Assembly: GCF_039729195.1 (NCBI RefSeq)
Contig: NZ_CP155796.1
Coordinates: 3,844,001 to 3,908,000, forward strand
Source of the DNA: Mycobacterium sp. DL
GTDB taxonomy: Bacteria > Actinomycetota > Actinomycetes > Mycobacteriales > Mycobacteriaceae
Length of the DNA stretch: 64,000 nt
Direction of reading: 5' to 3'
In this document: positions 33,893 through 42,637 of the stretch, piece by piece
How positions within the stretch are numbered: position 1 is the stretch's first letter
Layout of the letters: every line of letters begins with the position of its first letter
The notes under the pieces: model-generated
Databases searched by the model: none
What the model was told of the DNA's origin: nothing
What the model saw: the letters and a program-made list of their open reading frames with translations, nothing else
Position numbers and translations under genes: made by a program

Positions 33893-35854
33893 GTGGCTCT
33901 ATACCGCAAGTACCGACCGGCGAGCTTCGCTGAAGTCGTCGGCCAGGAACACGTCACCGAGCCGCTGTCGACAGCGCTGAACTCCGGGCGGATCAACCAC
34001 GCCTATCTGTTCTCCGGGCCGCGAGGCTGTGGCAAGACATCCTCGGCGAGGATCCTGGCGCGCTCGCTGAACTGCGAGCAGGGGCCGACTTCCACGCCGT
34101 GCGGCGTCTGCGATTCCTGCGTCGCGCTGGCGCCCAACGGTCCCGGCAACGTCGACGTCGTCGAACTCGACGCCGCCAGCCACGGCGGTGTCGACGACAC
34201 CCGCGAACTGCGAGACCGGGCGTTCTACGCGCCCGCACAGTCGCGCTATCGCATCTTCATCGTCGACGAGGCCCACATGGTCACCACGGCGGGCTTCAAC
34301 GCTCTGCTCAAGATCGTCGAGGAGCCACCCGAGCACCTGATCTTCGTGTTCGCCACCACCGAACCGGAGAAGGTGTTGCCGACCATCCGGTCGCGTACCC
34401 ACCACTACCCGTTCCGGCTGCTGGCGCCCAAGACGATGCGCACCCTGATCGAGAAGATCATCGCCTCGGAGGACGTCGACGTCGACGACGCGGTGTTCCC
34501 GCTGGTCATCCGCGCCGGCGGGGGGTCACCCCGGGACACGTTGAGCGTGCTCGACCAGCTGCTGGCCGGGGCCGACGGCAACCACGTCGCCTACCAGCGG
34601 GCGTTGTCCCTGCTGGGGGCCACCGACCTCGCCCTGATCGACGATGCGATCGACGCGTTAGCCGCCGGTGACGCCGCTGCGCTGTTCGGCGCGGTGGAGG
34701 GTGTCATCGACGCCGGCCACGACCCGCGCAGGTTCGCCACCGACCTGCTCGAGCGGTTCCGCGACCTGATCGTGCTGCAGGCGGTGCCCGACGCGGTCGC
34801 GCGGGGCGTCGTCGACGGAGCCGAGGACGTGTTGGAGCGGATGCGTGACCAGTCGGCCCGGGTCGGCATGGCCACCCTGACCCGCTACGCCGAAGTGGTG
34901 CACGCCGGACTGGGAGAGATGCGCGGAGCGACCGCACCGCGGCTGCTGCTCGAGGTGGTGTGTGCCCGGCTGCTGCTGCCGTCGGCCAGTGACACCGAAT
35001 CCGCGCTGCTGCAGCGGGTGGAACGCATCGAGACCCGGCTCGACATGTCGATTCCCGCCGGCGAGCAGGTCAGTGCCGCCCTCGCGCCTCCGAAACAATT
35101 CGTCCGCAAGACCAAGGCCGCCCCCGAGCCCGAGCTGACACCCAAGCCCGCCGCGCCGGCGCCTGCGGTGCCCAAGCCTGTCGCGCCTGCGGTGCCCAAG
35201 CCTGTCGCGCCTGCCGTCGAGCCTGCGGCCGTCGAGCCTGCGGCCGTCGAGCCTGCGCCCGTCGAGCCTGCGCCTGAATCCGTCGCCCCGCCGCCGGCTC
35301 CGAAACCCGTTGAGCCCGAACCTGCCTCGCCACCTCCGGTCCGGCCACCGGCGGCACCGGCTGTGGAGGCGCCGGCCGCTACACCGCCGGCAGCGGTCGC
35401 CACCGGTGAACCCAACGCCGCTGCGGTGCGCAGCATGTGGACCACCGTGCGGGAAAAGGTCCGCGAGCGCAGTCGCACCACCGAGGTGATGCTCGCGGGT
35501 GCGATCGTGCGTGCCGTCGACGGGGACACGCTGGTCCTCAGCCATGAATCGGCGCCGCTGGCGAAACGACTGACCGAGCAACGCAACGCCGATGTCATCC
35601 GCGAAGCTCTCAAAGACGCGCTCGGGGTTAACTGGAAGATCCGCTGCGAGACCGGCGCAGCGGCCTCTGAGCCGGCAGTGTCCCCGCCGCCGCGGCAGAG
35701 CCCCGCTGAACCCGAGCAGGCCAATGACGACGAAGAGAGCATGCTCGCCGAGGCGGGCAAGGACGACCCCTTGGCGCCGCGCCGCGACCCCGAAGAGGCC
35801 GCCCTCGAGTTATTACAGACCGAACTCGGGGCGCGTCGCATCCAGGCGGATTAG
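33893..35854 (+). CDS. dnaX: DNA polymerase III subunits gamma/tau
   Basis: This 653-aa clamp-loader ATPase has Walker A SGPRGCGKTSSARI at about residue 42, the zinc-module cysteines (CEQGPTSTPCGVCDSC, about 62-78), Walker B VDEAHMV near 122 and sensor 1 FVFATTEPEKV. Domain III follows, then a long Pro/Ala/Glu-rich linker (residues ~400-500) with tandem repeats and a C-terminal tau-like domain. The start is GTG (MALYRKYRPASFAEVVGQ). It sits just after the aminotransferase, as in other mycobacteria. Confidence 0.95.
   Translation: MALYRKYRPASFAEVVGQEHVTEPLSTALNSGRINHAYLFSGPRGCGKTSSARILARSLNCEQGPTSTPCGVCDSCVALAPNGPGNVDVVELDAASHGGVDDTRELRDRAFYAPAQSRYRIFIVDEAHMVTTAGFNALLKIVEEPPEHLIFVFATTEPEKVLPTIRSRTHHYPFRLLAPKTMRTLIEKIIASEDVDVDDAVFPLVIRAGGGSPRDTLSVLDQLLAGADGNHVAYQRALSLLGATDLALIDDAIDALAAGDAAALFGAVEGVIDAGHDPRRFATDLLERFRDLIVLQAVPDAVARGVVDGAEDVLERMRDQSARVGMATLTRYAEVVHAGLGEMRGATAPRLLLEVVCARLLLPSASDTESALLQRVERIETRLDMSIPAGEQVSAALAPPKQFVRKTKAAPEPELTPKPAAPAPAVPKPVAPAVPKPVAPAVEPAAVEPAAVEPAPVEPAPESVAPPPAPKPVEPEPASPPPVRPPAAPAVEAPAATPPAAVATGEPNAAAVRSMWTTVREKVRERSRTTEVMLAGAIVRAVDGDTLVLSHESAPLAKRLTEQRNADVIREALKDALGVNWKIRCETGAAASEPAVSPPPRQSPAEPEQANDDEESMLAEAGKDDPLAPRRDPEEAALELLQTELGARRIQAD
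35161..35274 (+). repeat. dnaX: Tandem repeats in the dnaX linker
   Basis: A 24-bp unit is repeated exactly at 35161-35184 and 35185-35208 (encoding APAVPKPV). A 15-bp unit with consensus GCCTGCGGCCGTCGA is repeated about three times from 35221 (encoding EPAAV). All units keep the reading frame. They lie in the unstructured linker and may vary in copy number between strains. Confidence 0.85.
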
Positions 35855-36010
35855 CTAGACTGCCCTCTGTCACGAACTGGCGACCTAAATTTACGTTGCC
35901 GACAGGAGGCCGGCAATGGGCAGAAACGAGTTCGCTTTTGCGACTCAAGCATTGCGCGAAGGTCGCCTCACCAAGATTTCAGCCGCTTCGTCGGCGCATC
36001 GAGCGTCGCG

Positions 36011-37039
36011 ATGGCGGGCATGGGCGTGGTTGCGCAGTTCCTGCCCTACGGCCCCAACAGCCTCACGAGCAGGCTGATTCTCGTCGTCGTGATCATTTCC
36101 GCGACCGTGGTCGGGGCGCGCTGGCTGTTGACGCCGTGGCCGCGGTACGGCGCTGCGGTGGCGTTCGTGATCTGGGCGGACTGTGCGCTCGCGTTGGGCG
36201 CGTCGACGATGTCCACGCCGCAGGCCCAACTTTGCTCCACGCTCTACATGGGCTTGGTCGGCGTGTTCGCTGCCTTTCTACTCAGCCCCCGAATCCTGTA
36301 CCTGCACTGCGCTGGCGGATTTCTGGTGATCGCGGCGATCACCGGCTGGGCCACCGCTTCCGGACAATCCGACCTGATGGAGTTGTCCGTCTTCTACATG
36401 CCGGCGTTGACGTGGGTGGTTTTTGTGCCGCTGGGTGGTCTCGCGCTGATCGTGGGCGGACGGCGCGCAATCCGCAGGACCGCCAGGTCGGCCGCCTACG
36501 ATCCGTTGACCGGACTGCGGAACCGCCGGGGGATGACCGCCGCTGTCGGCTCGGCACTGCGCGAGCTGACCGGGCCGACGACGATGTTCGTCGCGGTGTG
36601 CGACGTCGACCGCTTCAAAGAACTCAACGACCGCCAAGGCCACGCCGCAGGCGACGCGGCGTTGGAGCACATGGCGGGAAAGCTTCGCGACATCGCTCGA
36701 CCGGGCGAGGTCGTCGCACGGATCGGCGGCGACGAACTGGTGCTCGTCGGATTTCTCGACGATGCCGACGACGTGGCGGAACTCTCCGACCGGCTGGCCC
36801 CCCTGACACGCGGCGAGATCGACGGAACCGAACTCAGCGCCAGCGTCGGTGTCGCGGCGTTGGCGACCGATGCCTCACACTTCATGGTCGACGATGTCGT
36901 CCGGCATGCCGATGCGGCGATGTACGAGGCGAAACGGGCCGGTGGCGGTCGGTGCGCGGTCTACGCCCACGCACCGGTGCCTAGGGTGCTTTCTTCTTCT
37001 CCCGCAGGATCAGCACTGGCAGCACCACCGTCGCGATAG
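36011..37039 (+). CDS. Membrane diguanylate cyclase (GGDEF)
   Basis: This 342-aa protein has about five to six membrane spans in the first ~165 residues and a C-terminal GGDEF domain (~165-325). The active-site motif is IGGDELVLV, with DPLTGLRNRRG at the domain start, so it should make c-di-GMP from GTP. No RxxD inhibitory site is obvious. The start is uncertain: the frame is open back to the dnaX stop but has no canonical start before 36011. An ATG at 35916 with a good AGGAGG is in another frame. The 3' end overlaps the convergent gene by 59 bp. Confidence 0.82.
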   Translation: MAGMGVVAQFLPYGPNSLTSRLILVVVIISATVVGARWLLTPWPRYGAAVAFVIWADCALALGASTMSTPQAQLCSTLYMGLVGVFAAFLLSPRILYLHCAGGFLVIAAITGWATASGQSDLMELSVFYMPALTWVVFVPLGGLALIVGGRRAIRRTARSAAYDPLTGLRNRRGMTAAVGSALRELTGPTTMFVAVCDVDRFKELNDRQGHAAGDAALEHMAGKLRDIARPGEVVARIGGDELVLVGFLDDADDVAELSDRLAPLTRGEIDGTELSASVGVAALATDASHFMVDDVVRHADAAMYEAKRAGGGRCAVYAHAPVPRVLSSSPAGSALAAPPSR

Positions 37040-37361
37040 CGGTGACCAACCAGACCAGCACGGTGGCCGCGACCCACGAACCGATGCCGCGGATGCTGAG
37101 CCCGTTGGACAACAGCGAGGCCAACACCAGCGCGACGAAAGTCGACACCAAGCCGATGCCGCCGAGGAACGCCGAGGCGTATCGGCTGGCCATCTTCAGG
37201 AAGAACGGTGACAGGATCGCCTGGGCCACAGTGAAGATCACCACCGCAGTGACGAAGCCCCACACCGAGACCGACACACCAGGCACCAACCAGTCGGCGA
37301 CGAGCAGCCCGATTGCCGAGGACCCGAGAAATACGGCGACACGCAGCAGGAAGCGGATCAC
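36981..37361 (-). CDS. Small membrane protein, phage-holin-like family
   Basis: This 126-aa protein is nearly all hydrophobic, with about four spans (starting at VIRFLLRVAVFLGSSAIGLLVADWLVP) and a short basic C-terminus (REKKKAP). It fits the actinobacterial four-span family often labelled 'phage holin family protein', though nothing phage-related is nearby. The start is GTG at 37361. It lies directly downstream of the methyltransferase gene on the same strand and overlaps the end of the GGDEF gene on the other strand. Confidence 0.7.
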   Translation of the reverse strand: MIRFLLRVAVFLGSSAIGLLVADWLVPGVSVSVWGFVTAVVIFTVAQAILSPFFLKMASRYASAFLGGIGLVSTFVALVLASLLSNGLSIRGIGSWVAATVLVWLVTAIATVVLPVLILREKKKAP

Positions 37362-37371
37362 CGGTGTCCCC

Positions 37372-38694
37372 CTAGGCGTTCCACCAGGGCCGCAGCGGCA
37401 GCCCGTGATCGTCGCCGCGATCGTCGAGCTTGACCGCCAGTACCTGGTGTAGCTGAATAGCGTTCTGCTCGAACCCGATCCGGGATCCGGCCATGTACAG
37501 GCCCCATACCTTGGCGGTGGGCAGGCCCACCTCGGCGACTGCTTCGTCCCAGTTCTCGACGAGGTTGCGGCACCAGTCACGCAGCGTCAGCGCGTAGTGG
37601 TGGCGCAGGTTCTCTTCGTGCAGCACCTCGAGATCGGCGTTCTGCACCTCGGTGATGATGCGCCCGGAACCGGTGAGCTCCCCGTCGGGGAACACGTACC
37701 GGTCGATGAACCCGCCGGCAGTGGCCCCCGCTCGATTGTCGTGACGGGTGATGCAGTGGTTGAGCACAAGGCCGCCGGTACGCAGCTTCGATCGCAGGAA
37801 CCGGAAGTACGCCGGATAGTTCCCCACCCCGATGTGCTCGGTGAGCCCGATCGAGGACACGGCGTCGAACTGTGACTCACGCACGTCGCGGTAGTCGCTG
37901 TGGCGCACTTCGGCCAGGTCTCCCAGACCCTCCTCGGCGATTGCCTTCTGCGCCCAGATGGCCTGCTCCCGCGACAGCGTCACGCCGATCACCTTCACGC
38001 CGTTGCGCGCGGCATGGCGCACCATGCCACCCCAGCCGCAGCCGACGTCGAGCAGACGGTCACCCGGTTGCAGTCGCAGCTTCTCGAAGACCAGCCGGTA
38101 CTTGTTCTCCTGCGCCTCCTCCAGCGTGGCATCCGGATGTGGATAGCAGGCGCAGGTGTAGGTCATCGACGGGCCCAGGACCCACTCGTAGAAGGTGTTC
38201 GACACGTCGTAGTGGTGATGGATCGCTTCGGCGTCACGGGTCTTGCTGTGTCGCAACCCTTCTGCGAAGCGTCGCCATCGGGGCAGCGCCTCCTGGGGAG
38301 GTGGTGCGATCGGCACGAGGTGCTCGATGCCGATGGACCGGATGACGTTGGCCAGCACCCGCGCGGGCGGGCGCTTGAACTTCATCTTCTGCGCCATCGC
38401 GGCGAGCAGATCGTAGGGATCACCCGGATGGACGCCGAGGGCTTCCAGGTCGCCCGAGACATACGCCCGGGCCAGCCCCAGGTCGCCCGGTGCGGTCGCG
38501 AGATAGGTGGTCCCACGCGGCGTCCGCAGGTCGAGTCCCAACGTGGCGTCGTCGGGCCCGGCGCTGCTGCCGTCGTACGCAGTGAATTTCAGCGGCAGTC
38601 GGCCGGCCGCGAAGATCTCCAGAACCTCCGCCAGTGAGAGTCTGCCTTCGGAGTTGTCCGCCGCATCTGTGGCGCGTTCCCGAAATGTCGTCAT
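37372..38694 (-). CDS. Cyclopropane-fatty-acyl-phospholipid synthase-family methyltransferase
   Basis: This 440-aa SAM-dependent lipid methyltransferase is of the CFA-synthase family (Rv3720-like). The SAM motif is LLDVGCGWGGMVRHAARNGVKVIGVTLSREQ near residues 215-245. HYDVSNTFYEWVLGPSMTYTCACY near 167-190 and the later ITRHDNRAGATAGGF are family marks. Longer than bacterial Cfa, it has an extra N-terminal domain. Its ATG overlaps the stop of the FAD-oxidase gene. A related mycobacterial pair makes tuberculostearic acid by methylating oleoyl chains and then reducing them, so a similar two-step role is plausible. Confidence 0.88.
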   Translation of the reverse strand: MTTFRERATDAADNSEGRLSLAEVLEIFAAGRLPLKFTAYDGSSAGPDDATLGLDLRTPRGTTYLATAPGDLGLARAYVSGDLEALGVHPGDPYDLLAAMAQKMKFKRPPARVLANVIRSIGIEHLVPIAPPPQEALPRWRRFAEGLRHSKTRDAEAIHHHYDVSNTFYEWVLGPSMTYTCACYPHPDATLEEAQENKYRLVFEKLRLQPGDRLLDVGCGWGGMVRHAARNGVKVIGVTLSREQAIWAQKAIAEEGLGDLAEVRHSDYRDVRESQFDAVSSIGLTEHIGVGNYPAYFRFLRSKLRTGGLVLNHCITRHDNRAGATAGGFIDRYVFPDGELTGSGRIITEVQNADLEVLHEENLRHHYALTLRDWCRNLVENWDEAVAEVGLPTAKVWGLYMAGSRIGFEQNAIQLHQVLAVKLDDRGDDHGLPLRPWWNA

Positions 38695-40070
38695 TGTCTC
38701 TTCACCGCCTTCGCATACAGATCGAGGAATCGTGAGTCAGGGTCATAGGTCTTCTTCACCGTCTTGTAGGTCTCGCCGCCGTAGAGTTCGTCGAACTCCT
38801 CCGGCGAGTAGTACGCGTCGGAGTACAGCGACTTGTGTCCGTTCAGTTCGCTGACCCTGCGTTCGATCAGCTTGTTGGTGTGGCCCTCCTCCGGACCGAC
38901 GGGCACCGAAGACCAGAAGCCGATGTTGACGTAGCTGTGGTGCGGGCGCAGCGGGTACAGCGGCCAGTTGCCCTCGTCGCGAAGTCTCAACGGGCACAAC
39001 CAGATCGGTTCGATGGGTACGTTATCGAGGAACCATGCCACGAACTCGGCGGTGCGATCGATCGGCACCTCGACGTCCTGGACGACCCGTTCGCGTGGGG
39101 GCCGGCCGTTGCGTACCTCGAGGCGGTCGGCGATGTCGAAGCGCTGGTCGTAGCCGATGAGCTTCCAGTAGAAGCTGCTGCGCCGGTACTTTCGCGGCCA
39201 CCAGCGGCGGATGCGCGGATTCTGGGCGCCGAACGCTCTGGAGCACCAGAACCAGTCGGTGTCCCACCGCCACAGGTAGTCATGGATGGTGAGCCGGTCG
39301 TGCTTCTCACCGCCCTCGTGCTGGATCGACTGGTAGTAGATGTCGCTGCCGGTGTAATCGCTGACTGGTCCGGGGGTGGCCGACTGGGTGCCGAGACAGA
39401 GGTAGCCCTCGTCGGCGGTGAACACTACACCGTCGAGGTAATCGACTCGCTCGCCGTCGAATTCGCCGGAGGTGATGATCGCCTCCATCGCGTCGACCAG
39501 GTCGGTCAGCGATCCGAATCTGACGTGCCGCAGCGCCACGAACGGCTTGACGGGCTCCAACTCGATCTTCAGGCGAACCGAGTAACCCAACGTGCCATAG
39601 GAATTCGGAAACGCCCGGAACAGTTCGGGGTTCTCGTCGGGCGATGCCCGCAGAATCTCGCCGGTGCCGGTGAGGATGTCCATCTCCAGGACGGACTCGT
39701 GGGGCAGACCGTTGCGGAACGACGCCGACTCGATGCCGAGCCCGGTCACCGCACCGCCGAGGGTGATGGTCTTGAGCTGGGGGACCACCAGCGGCGAGAG
39801 CCCATACGGCAGCGTGGCGGCCACCAGGTCCTCGTAGGTGCACATGCCGGCCACGTCGGCGGTGCGGGTGTGCGGATCGACCGCGATGACGTGTGTCAAC
39901 CCTGAGGTGTCCAGGCCGGGGCCGGTGTTCTTGGCGCGGGCGCGGAACAGGTTGGACGTCGGCTTGGCCAGCCGAACCGAGGCGTCGGCGGGAATCGCCC
40001 GATAACTGGAAAGAAGCCGCCGCACGCCGTCGGTATGAGCGGCACGTGCGTCGGTCGAGGCGACAGACAC
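38691..40070 (-). CDS. FAD-binding oxidoreductase (Rv3719-like), partner of the CFA-type methyltransferase
   Basis: This 459-aa flavoprotein is of the FAD-binding type 4 (VAO) family. The FAD domain spans about residues 30-200, with GLTHVIAVDPHTRTADVAGMCTYEDLVAATLPYGLSPLVVPQLKTITLGGAVTGLGIES as the binding core. The C-terminal cap includes CPLRLRDEGNWPLYPLRPHHSYVNIGFW. DWARF1/DHCR24-like relatives reduce or oxidise C=C bonds in lipids. It overlaps the methyltransferase by four bases and probably reduces the methylene intermediate made by it; that is inference from known paralogous pairs. Confidence 0.85.
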   Translation of the reverse strand: MSVASTDARAAHTDGVRRLLSSYRAIPADASVRLAKPTSNLFRARAKNTGPGLDTSGLTHVIAVDPHTRTADVAGMCTYEDLVAATLPYGLSPLVVPQLKTITLGGAVTGLGIESASFRNGLPHESVLEMDILTGTGEILRASPDENPELFRAFPNSYGTLGYSVRLKIELEPVKPFVALRHVRFGSLTDLVDAMEAIITSGEFDGERVDYLDGVVFTADEGYLCLGTQSATPGPVSDYTGSDIYYQSIQHEGGEKHDRLTIHDYLWRWDTDWFWCSRAFGAQNPRIRRWWPRKYRRSSFYWKLIGYDQRFDIADRLEVRNGRPPRERVVQDVEVPIDRTAEFVAWFLDNVPIEPIWLCPLRLRDEGNWPLYPLRPHHSYVNIGFWSSVPVGPEEGHTNKLIERRVSELNGHKSLYSDAYYSPEEFDELYGGETYKTVKKTYDPDSRFLDLYAKAVKRQ

Positions 40071-40151
40071 ACATATACGCTAGTCCGCGGTGGCACCCGA
40101 TGCGACCGTACCCAGACACCTTCACCCCCTGTTGACGAGGAGTTTGCACTG

Positions 40152-40607
40152 ATGGGACAGGTCAGCGCGTCCAGCACGGTCCTGATCGACGCCGACCCGG
40201 CGACCGTCTTCGGCGCCGTCGCGGACTACCAGGCCATGCGCCCGAGAATCCTCTCCGAGCACTACAGCGGCTACCGGGTACTCGAGGGCGGCCAGGGTGC
40301 CGGAACGGTTGCCACCTGGAAGCTGCAGGCCACCAAGTCGCGGTCCCGCGACGTGAAGGCTGACGTCGACGTCGCAGGTCACACCGTTATCGAGAAGGAC
40401 GCGAACTCGTCGATGGTGACGAACTGGACCGTCGCGCCGGCAGGTCCGGGATCGTCGGTGACGGTCAAGACGTCGTGGCAGGGTGCGGGCGGGATCGGCG
40501 GCTTCTTCGAGAAGACTTTCGCCCCGATCGGCCTGCGCAAGATCCAGGCCGTAGTGCTCGGAAACCTCAAGCGTGAGGTCGAGGGCACCCTCGGATCGGA
40601 GAACTGA
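40152..40607 (+). CDS. SRPBCC-family protein (Rv3718c-like)
   Basis: This 151-aa protein has the polyketide cyclase/START-like fold: VSASSTVLIDADPATVFGAVADYQAMRPRIL at the N-terminus, GQGAGTVATWKLQA and FFEKTFAPIGLRKIQAVVLGNLKREVEG at the C-terminus. Such proteins bind hydrophobic ligands. The ATG at 40152 follows GAGGAG. The upstream open frame crosses the divergent promoter region and is not used. The ligand is unknown. Confidence 0.85.
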   Translation: MGQVSASSTVLIDADPATVFGAVADYQAMRPRILSEHYSGYRVLEGGQGAGTVATWKLQATKSRSRDVKADVDVAGHTVIEKDANSSMVTNWTVAPAGPGSSVTVKTSWQGAGGIGGFFEKTFAPIGLRKIQAVVLGNLKREVEGTLGSEN

Positions 40608-40637
40608 TCTCCGTCGAGCGTGTCGTGGACGTCACTC

Positions 40638-41399
40638 TCAACTCTGGGAGCTGAGGAACGCCACGATGCCGCGGACGACGGCGTCGGCGTACTTCTGGCG
40701 CCCCTGCTCTGTTGTCATCAGGGCCGAATCGGCCGGATTCTTCATGTTGCCCAGTTCGACAAGGATCGACGGGTACTGAGCCAGGTTGAGGCCGGCGATG
40801 TCGGAGCGCGGATTGAGTCCCGACGAGCCGATGTAGGTCGCGGGCGGGATGCCCGAACCGGCGAGCTGATCGCGCATCACCCTGGCGAACTGCACCGAGG
40901 GCCCCGCCTGGGCCGCGTTCAGCGGTGGCGAGGAGTACAACACGTGGAAACCACGCCCGCTGGCCGGGCCGCCGTCGCCGTGGATCGAGACCACGGCGTT
41001 GGGCCGGATCTGGTTCGCCATCGCCGCCCGTTCGTCGACGCACGGGCCCAGGCCGGTGTCGTCGCCCCGCGACATCGCGGTCCGCACGCCCAGGGCGGTC
41101 AGCGCCTGCCGGATCCGCAGGGTGGTGTCCCAGGTGAAGCTGTGCTCGGGATAGCCGTCGCCGGTGGTGGTGCCGCTGGCCTGGCAGTCCTTGGTGCCGC
41201 CGCGCCCGGTCGGGACCTGTCTGCTGATCGAGGCGTCGTTGGCGCCGTTGTGACCGGGGTCGAGGAAGACGATCTTCCCCGCCACGCTGGTCGGGGCGGC
41301 ATGGGCAGGGCTGATGAGCGTCGACGCGGCGACGAGCAGTCCGGCGGTGAGCGCTGAAGCTACTCGCGTGCCGACACGGTGGCGGGCTGGCGCGTGCAC
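40638..41399 (-). CDS. Zinc-dependent N-acetylmuramoyl-L-alanine amidase (Rv3717-like)
   Basis: This 253-aa secreted peptidoglycan hydrolase has a signal peptide (about residues 10-34, ending SPAHA) and an amidase_3 domain. Zinc ligands are the His in FLDPGHNG and the His in VVSIHGDGG; the catalytic Glu is in ILVELGNMKNP. It cleaves the bond between MurNAc and the stem peptide. I chose the GTG at 41399, which places the signal peptide properly. The mycobacterial homologue (Ami1) acts in cell separation. Confidence 0.88.
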   Translation of the reverse strand: MHAPARHRVGTRVASALTAGLLVAASTLISPAHAAPTSVAGKIVFLDPGHNGANDASISRQVPTGRGGTKDCQASGTTTGDGYPEHSFTWDTTLRIRQALTALGVRTAMSRGDDTGLGPCVDERAAMANQIRPNAVVSIHGDGGPASGRGFHVLYSSPPLNAAQAGPSVQFARVMRDQLAGSGIPPATYIGSSGLNPRSDIAGLNLAQYPSILVELGNMKNPADSALMTTEQGRQKYADAVVRGIVAFLSSQS

Positions 41400-41536
41400 G
41401 GCGCCACGGTAGCCCGCATGCGGACTACGCTTAAAGACCAAAGTGCCGGATCTGGGCGAGCGCAACCAAGTCGAGACCGAGACGAAACCTATCCGCATAT
41501 CTATCCCCGATTCACCAACACGTACAGAGGACAGTC

Positions 41537-41869
41537 ATGCAGCCCGGTGGTCAACCCGATATGTCAGCACTGCTCGCGCAGGCCCAGCAGGTACAGCAGC
41601 AGTTGATGGAGGCCCAGGAGGCCCTCGCCAATGCCGAGGTGCACGGCCAGGCGGGCGGTGGCCTGGTCCAGGTCAGCATGCGTGGCAGCGGCGAGGTGGT
41701 GGCCGTGGCGATCGACCCCAAGGTGGTCGACCCCTCCGACGTCGAGACTCTTCAGGACCTGATCGTCGGCGCGATCGGCGACGCGGCCAAGCAGGTGACC
41801 ATCCTGGCGCACGACAGGCTCGGCCCGCTGGCGGGCGGAATGGGCGGCCTCGGGCTGCCGGGGATGTGA
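41537..41869 (+). CDS. YbaB/EbfC nucleoid-associated protein
   Basis: This 110-aa protein has a long N-terminal helix ([26 protein letters not shown]) and the central [25 protein letters not shown] block of the YbaB family, with a Gly/Met-rich C-terminus. Family members form DNA-binding tweezers-like dimers. It lies 4 bp before recR, the same pairing as in most bacteria, and is probably co-transcribed with it. Confidence 0.92.
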   Translation: MQPGGQPDMSALLAQAQQVQQQLMEAQEALANAEVHGQAGGGLVQVSMRGSGEVVAVAIDPKVVDPSDVETLQDLIVGAIGDAAKQVTILAHDRLGPLAGGMGGLGLPGM

Positions 41870-41873
41870 CTCC

Positions 41874-42485
41874 TTGTTCGAAGGACCGGTCCAGGATCTG
41901 ATCGACGAGCTGGGCAAGCTGCCCGGCATCGGGCCGAAGAGTGCCCAGCGCATCGCGTTCCACCTGCTCTCGGTCGAGCCGCCGGACATCGACCGGCTCA
42001 CCGCCGTCCTCGGCAAGGTCCGCGACGGGGTGAAGTTCTGCGCGGTGTGCGGAAACGTCAGCGACGAGGACCGCTGCCGCATCTGCAGCGACTCGCGCCG
42101 CGACGCCTCCCTGGTCTGTGTCGTCGAGGAACCCAAGGATGTGCAGGCGGTCGAACGCACCCGGGAGTTCCGCGGTCGCTACCACGTGCTCGGCGGCGCG
42201 CTCGACCCGCTGTCGGGCATCGGCCCGGACCAGCTGCGAATCCGCGAGCTGCTCAACAGGATCGGCGAGCGGGTCGACGGTGTCGACGTCGCCGAGGTGA
42301 TCATCGCCACCGATCCGAACACCGAGGGTGAGGCCACCGCGACGTATCTGGTGCGGATGCTGCGCGACATCCCCGGGCTGTCCGTGACGCGGATCGCCTC
42401 GGGCCTGCCGATGGGCGGTGATCTGGAGTTCGCCGACGAGTTGACGCTGGGTCGCGCGCTGGTCGGCCGCCGCGCGATGGCCTGA
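41874..42485 (+). CDS. recR: Recombination protein RecR
   Basis: This 203-aa protein has an N-terminal helix-hairpin-helix ([20 protein letters not shown]), a four-cysteine zinc finger ([16 protein letters not shown], about residues 53-70) and a Toprim domain ([12 protein letters not shown] and [17 protein letters not shown]). With RecO and RecF it loads RecA at gaps. The start is TTG at 41874, which gives the standard N-terminus [13 protein letters not shown]. Confidence 0.95.
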   Translation: MFEGPVQDLIDELGKLPGIGPKSAQRIAFHLLSVEPPDIDRLTAVLGKVRDGVKFCAVCGNVSDEDRCRICSDSRRDASLVCVVEEPKDVQAVERTREFRGRYHVLGGALDPLSGIGPDQLRIRELLNRIGERVDGVDVAEVIIATDPNTEGEATATYLVRMLRDIPGLSVTRIASGLPMGGDLEFADELTLGRALVGRRAMA

Positions 42486-42637
42486 CTCGGGTTCGCGCGC
42501 CGAACGTACGGGGTCACCTGCGGGAGTTCAGAGGCCCGCTGGCGTGACCGATCCACCTTTTGCAGCCGGTTACTCGCACTTTTCCTGCAGAACGTGGATC
42601 GGTCGGTTCGTCAGTGATGTCGGTGCGGGCTGGCAAC

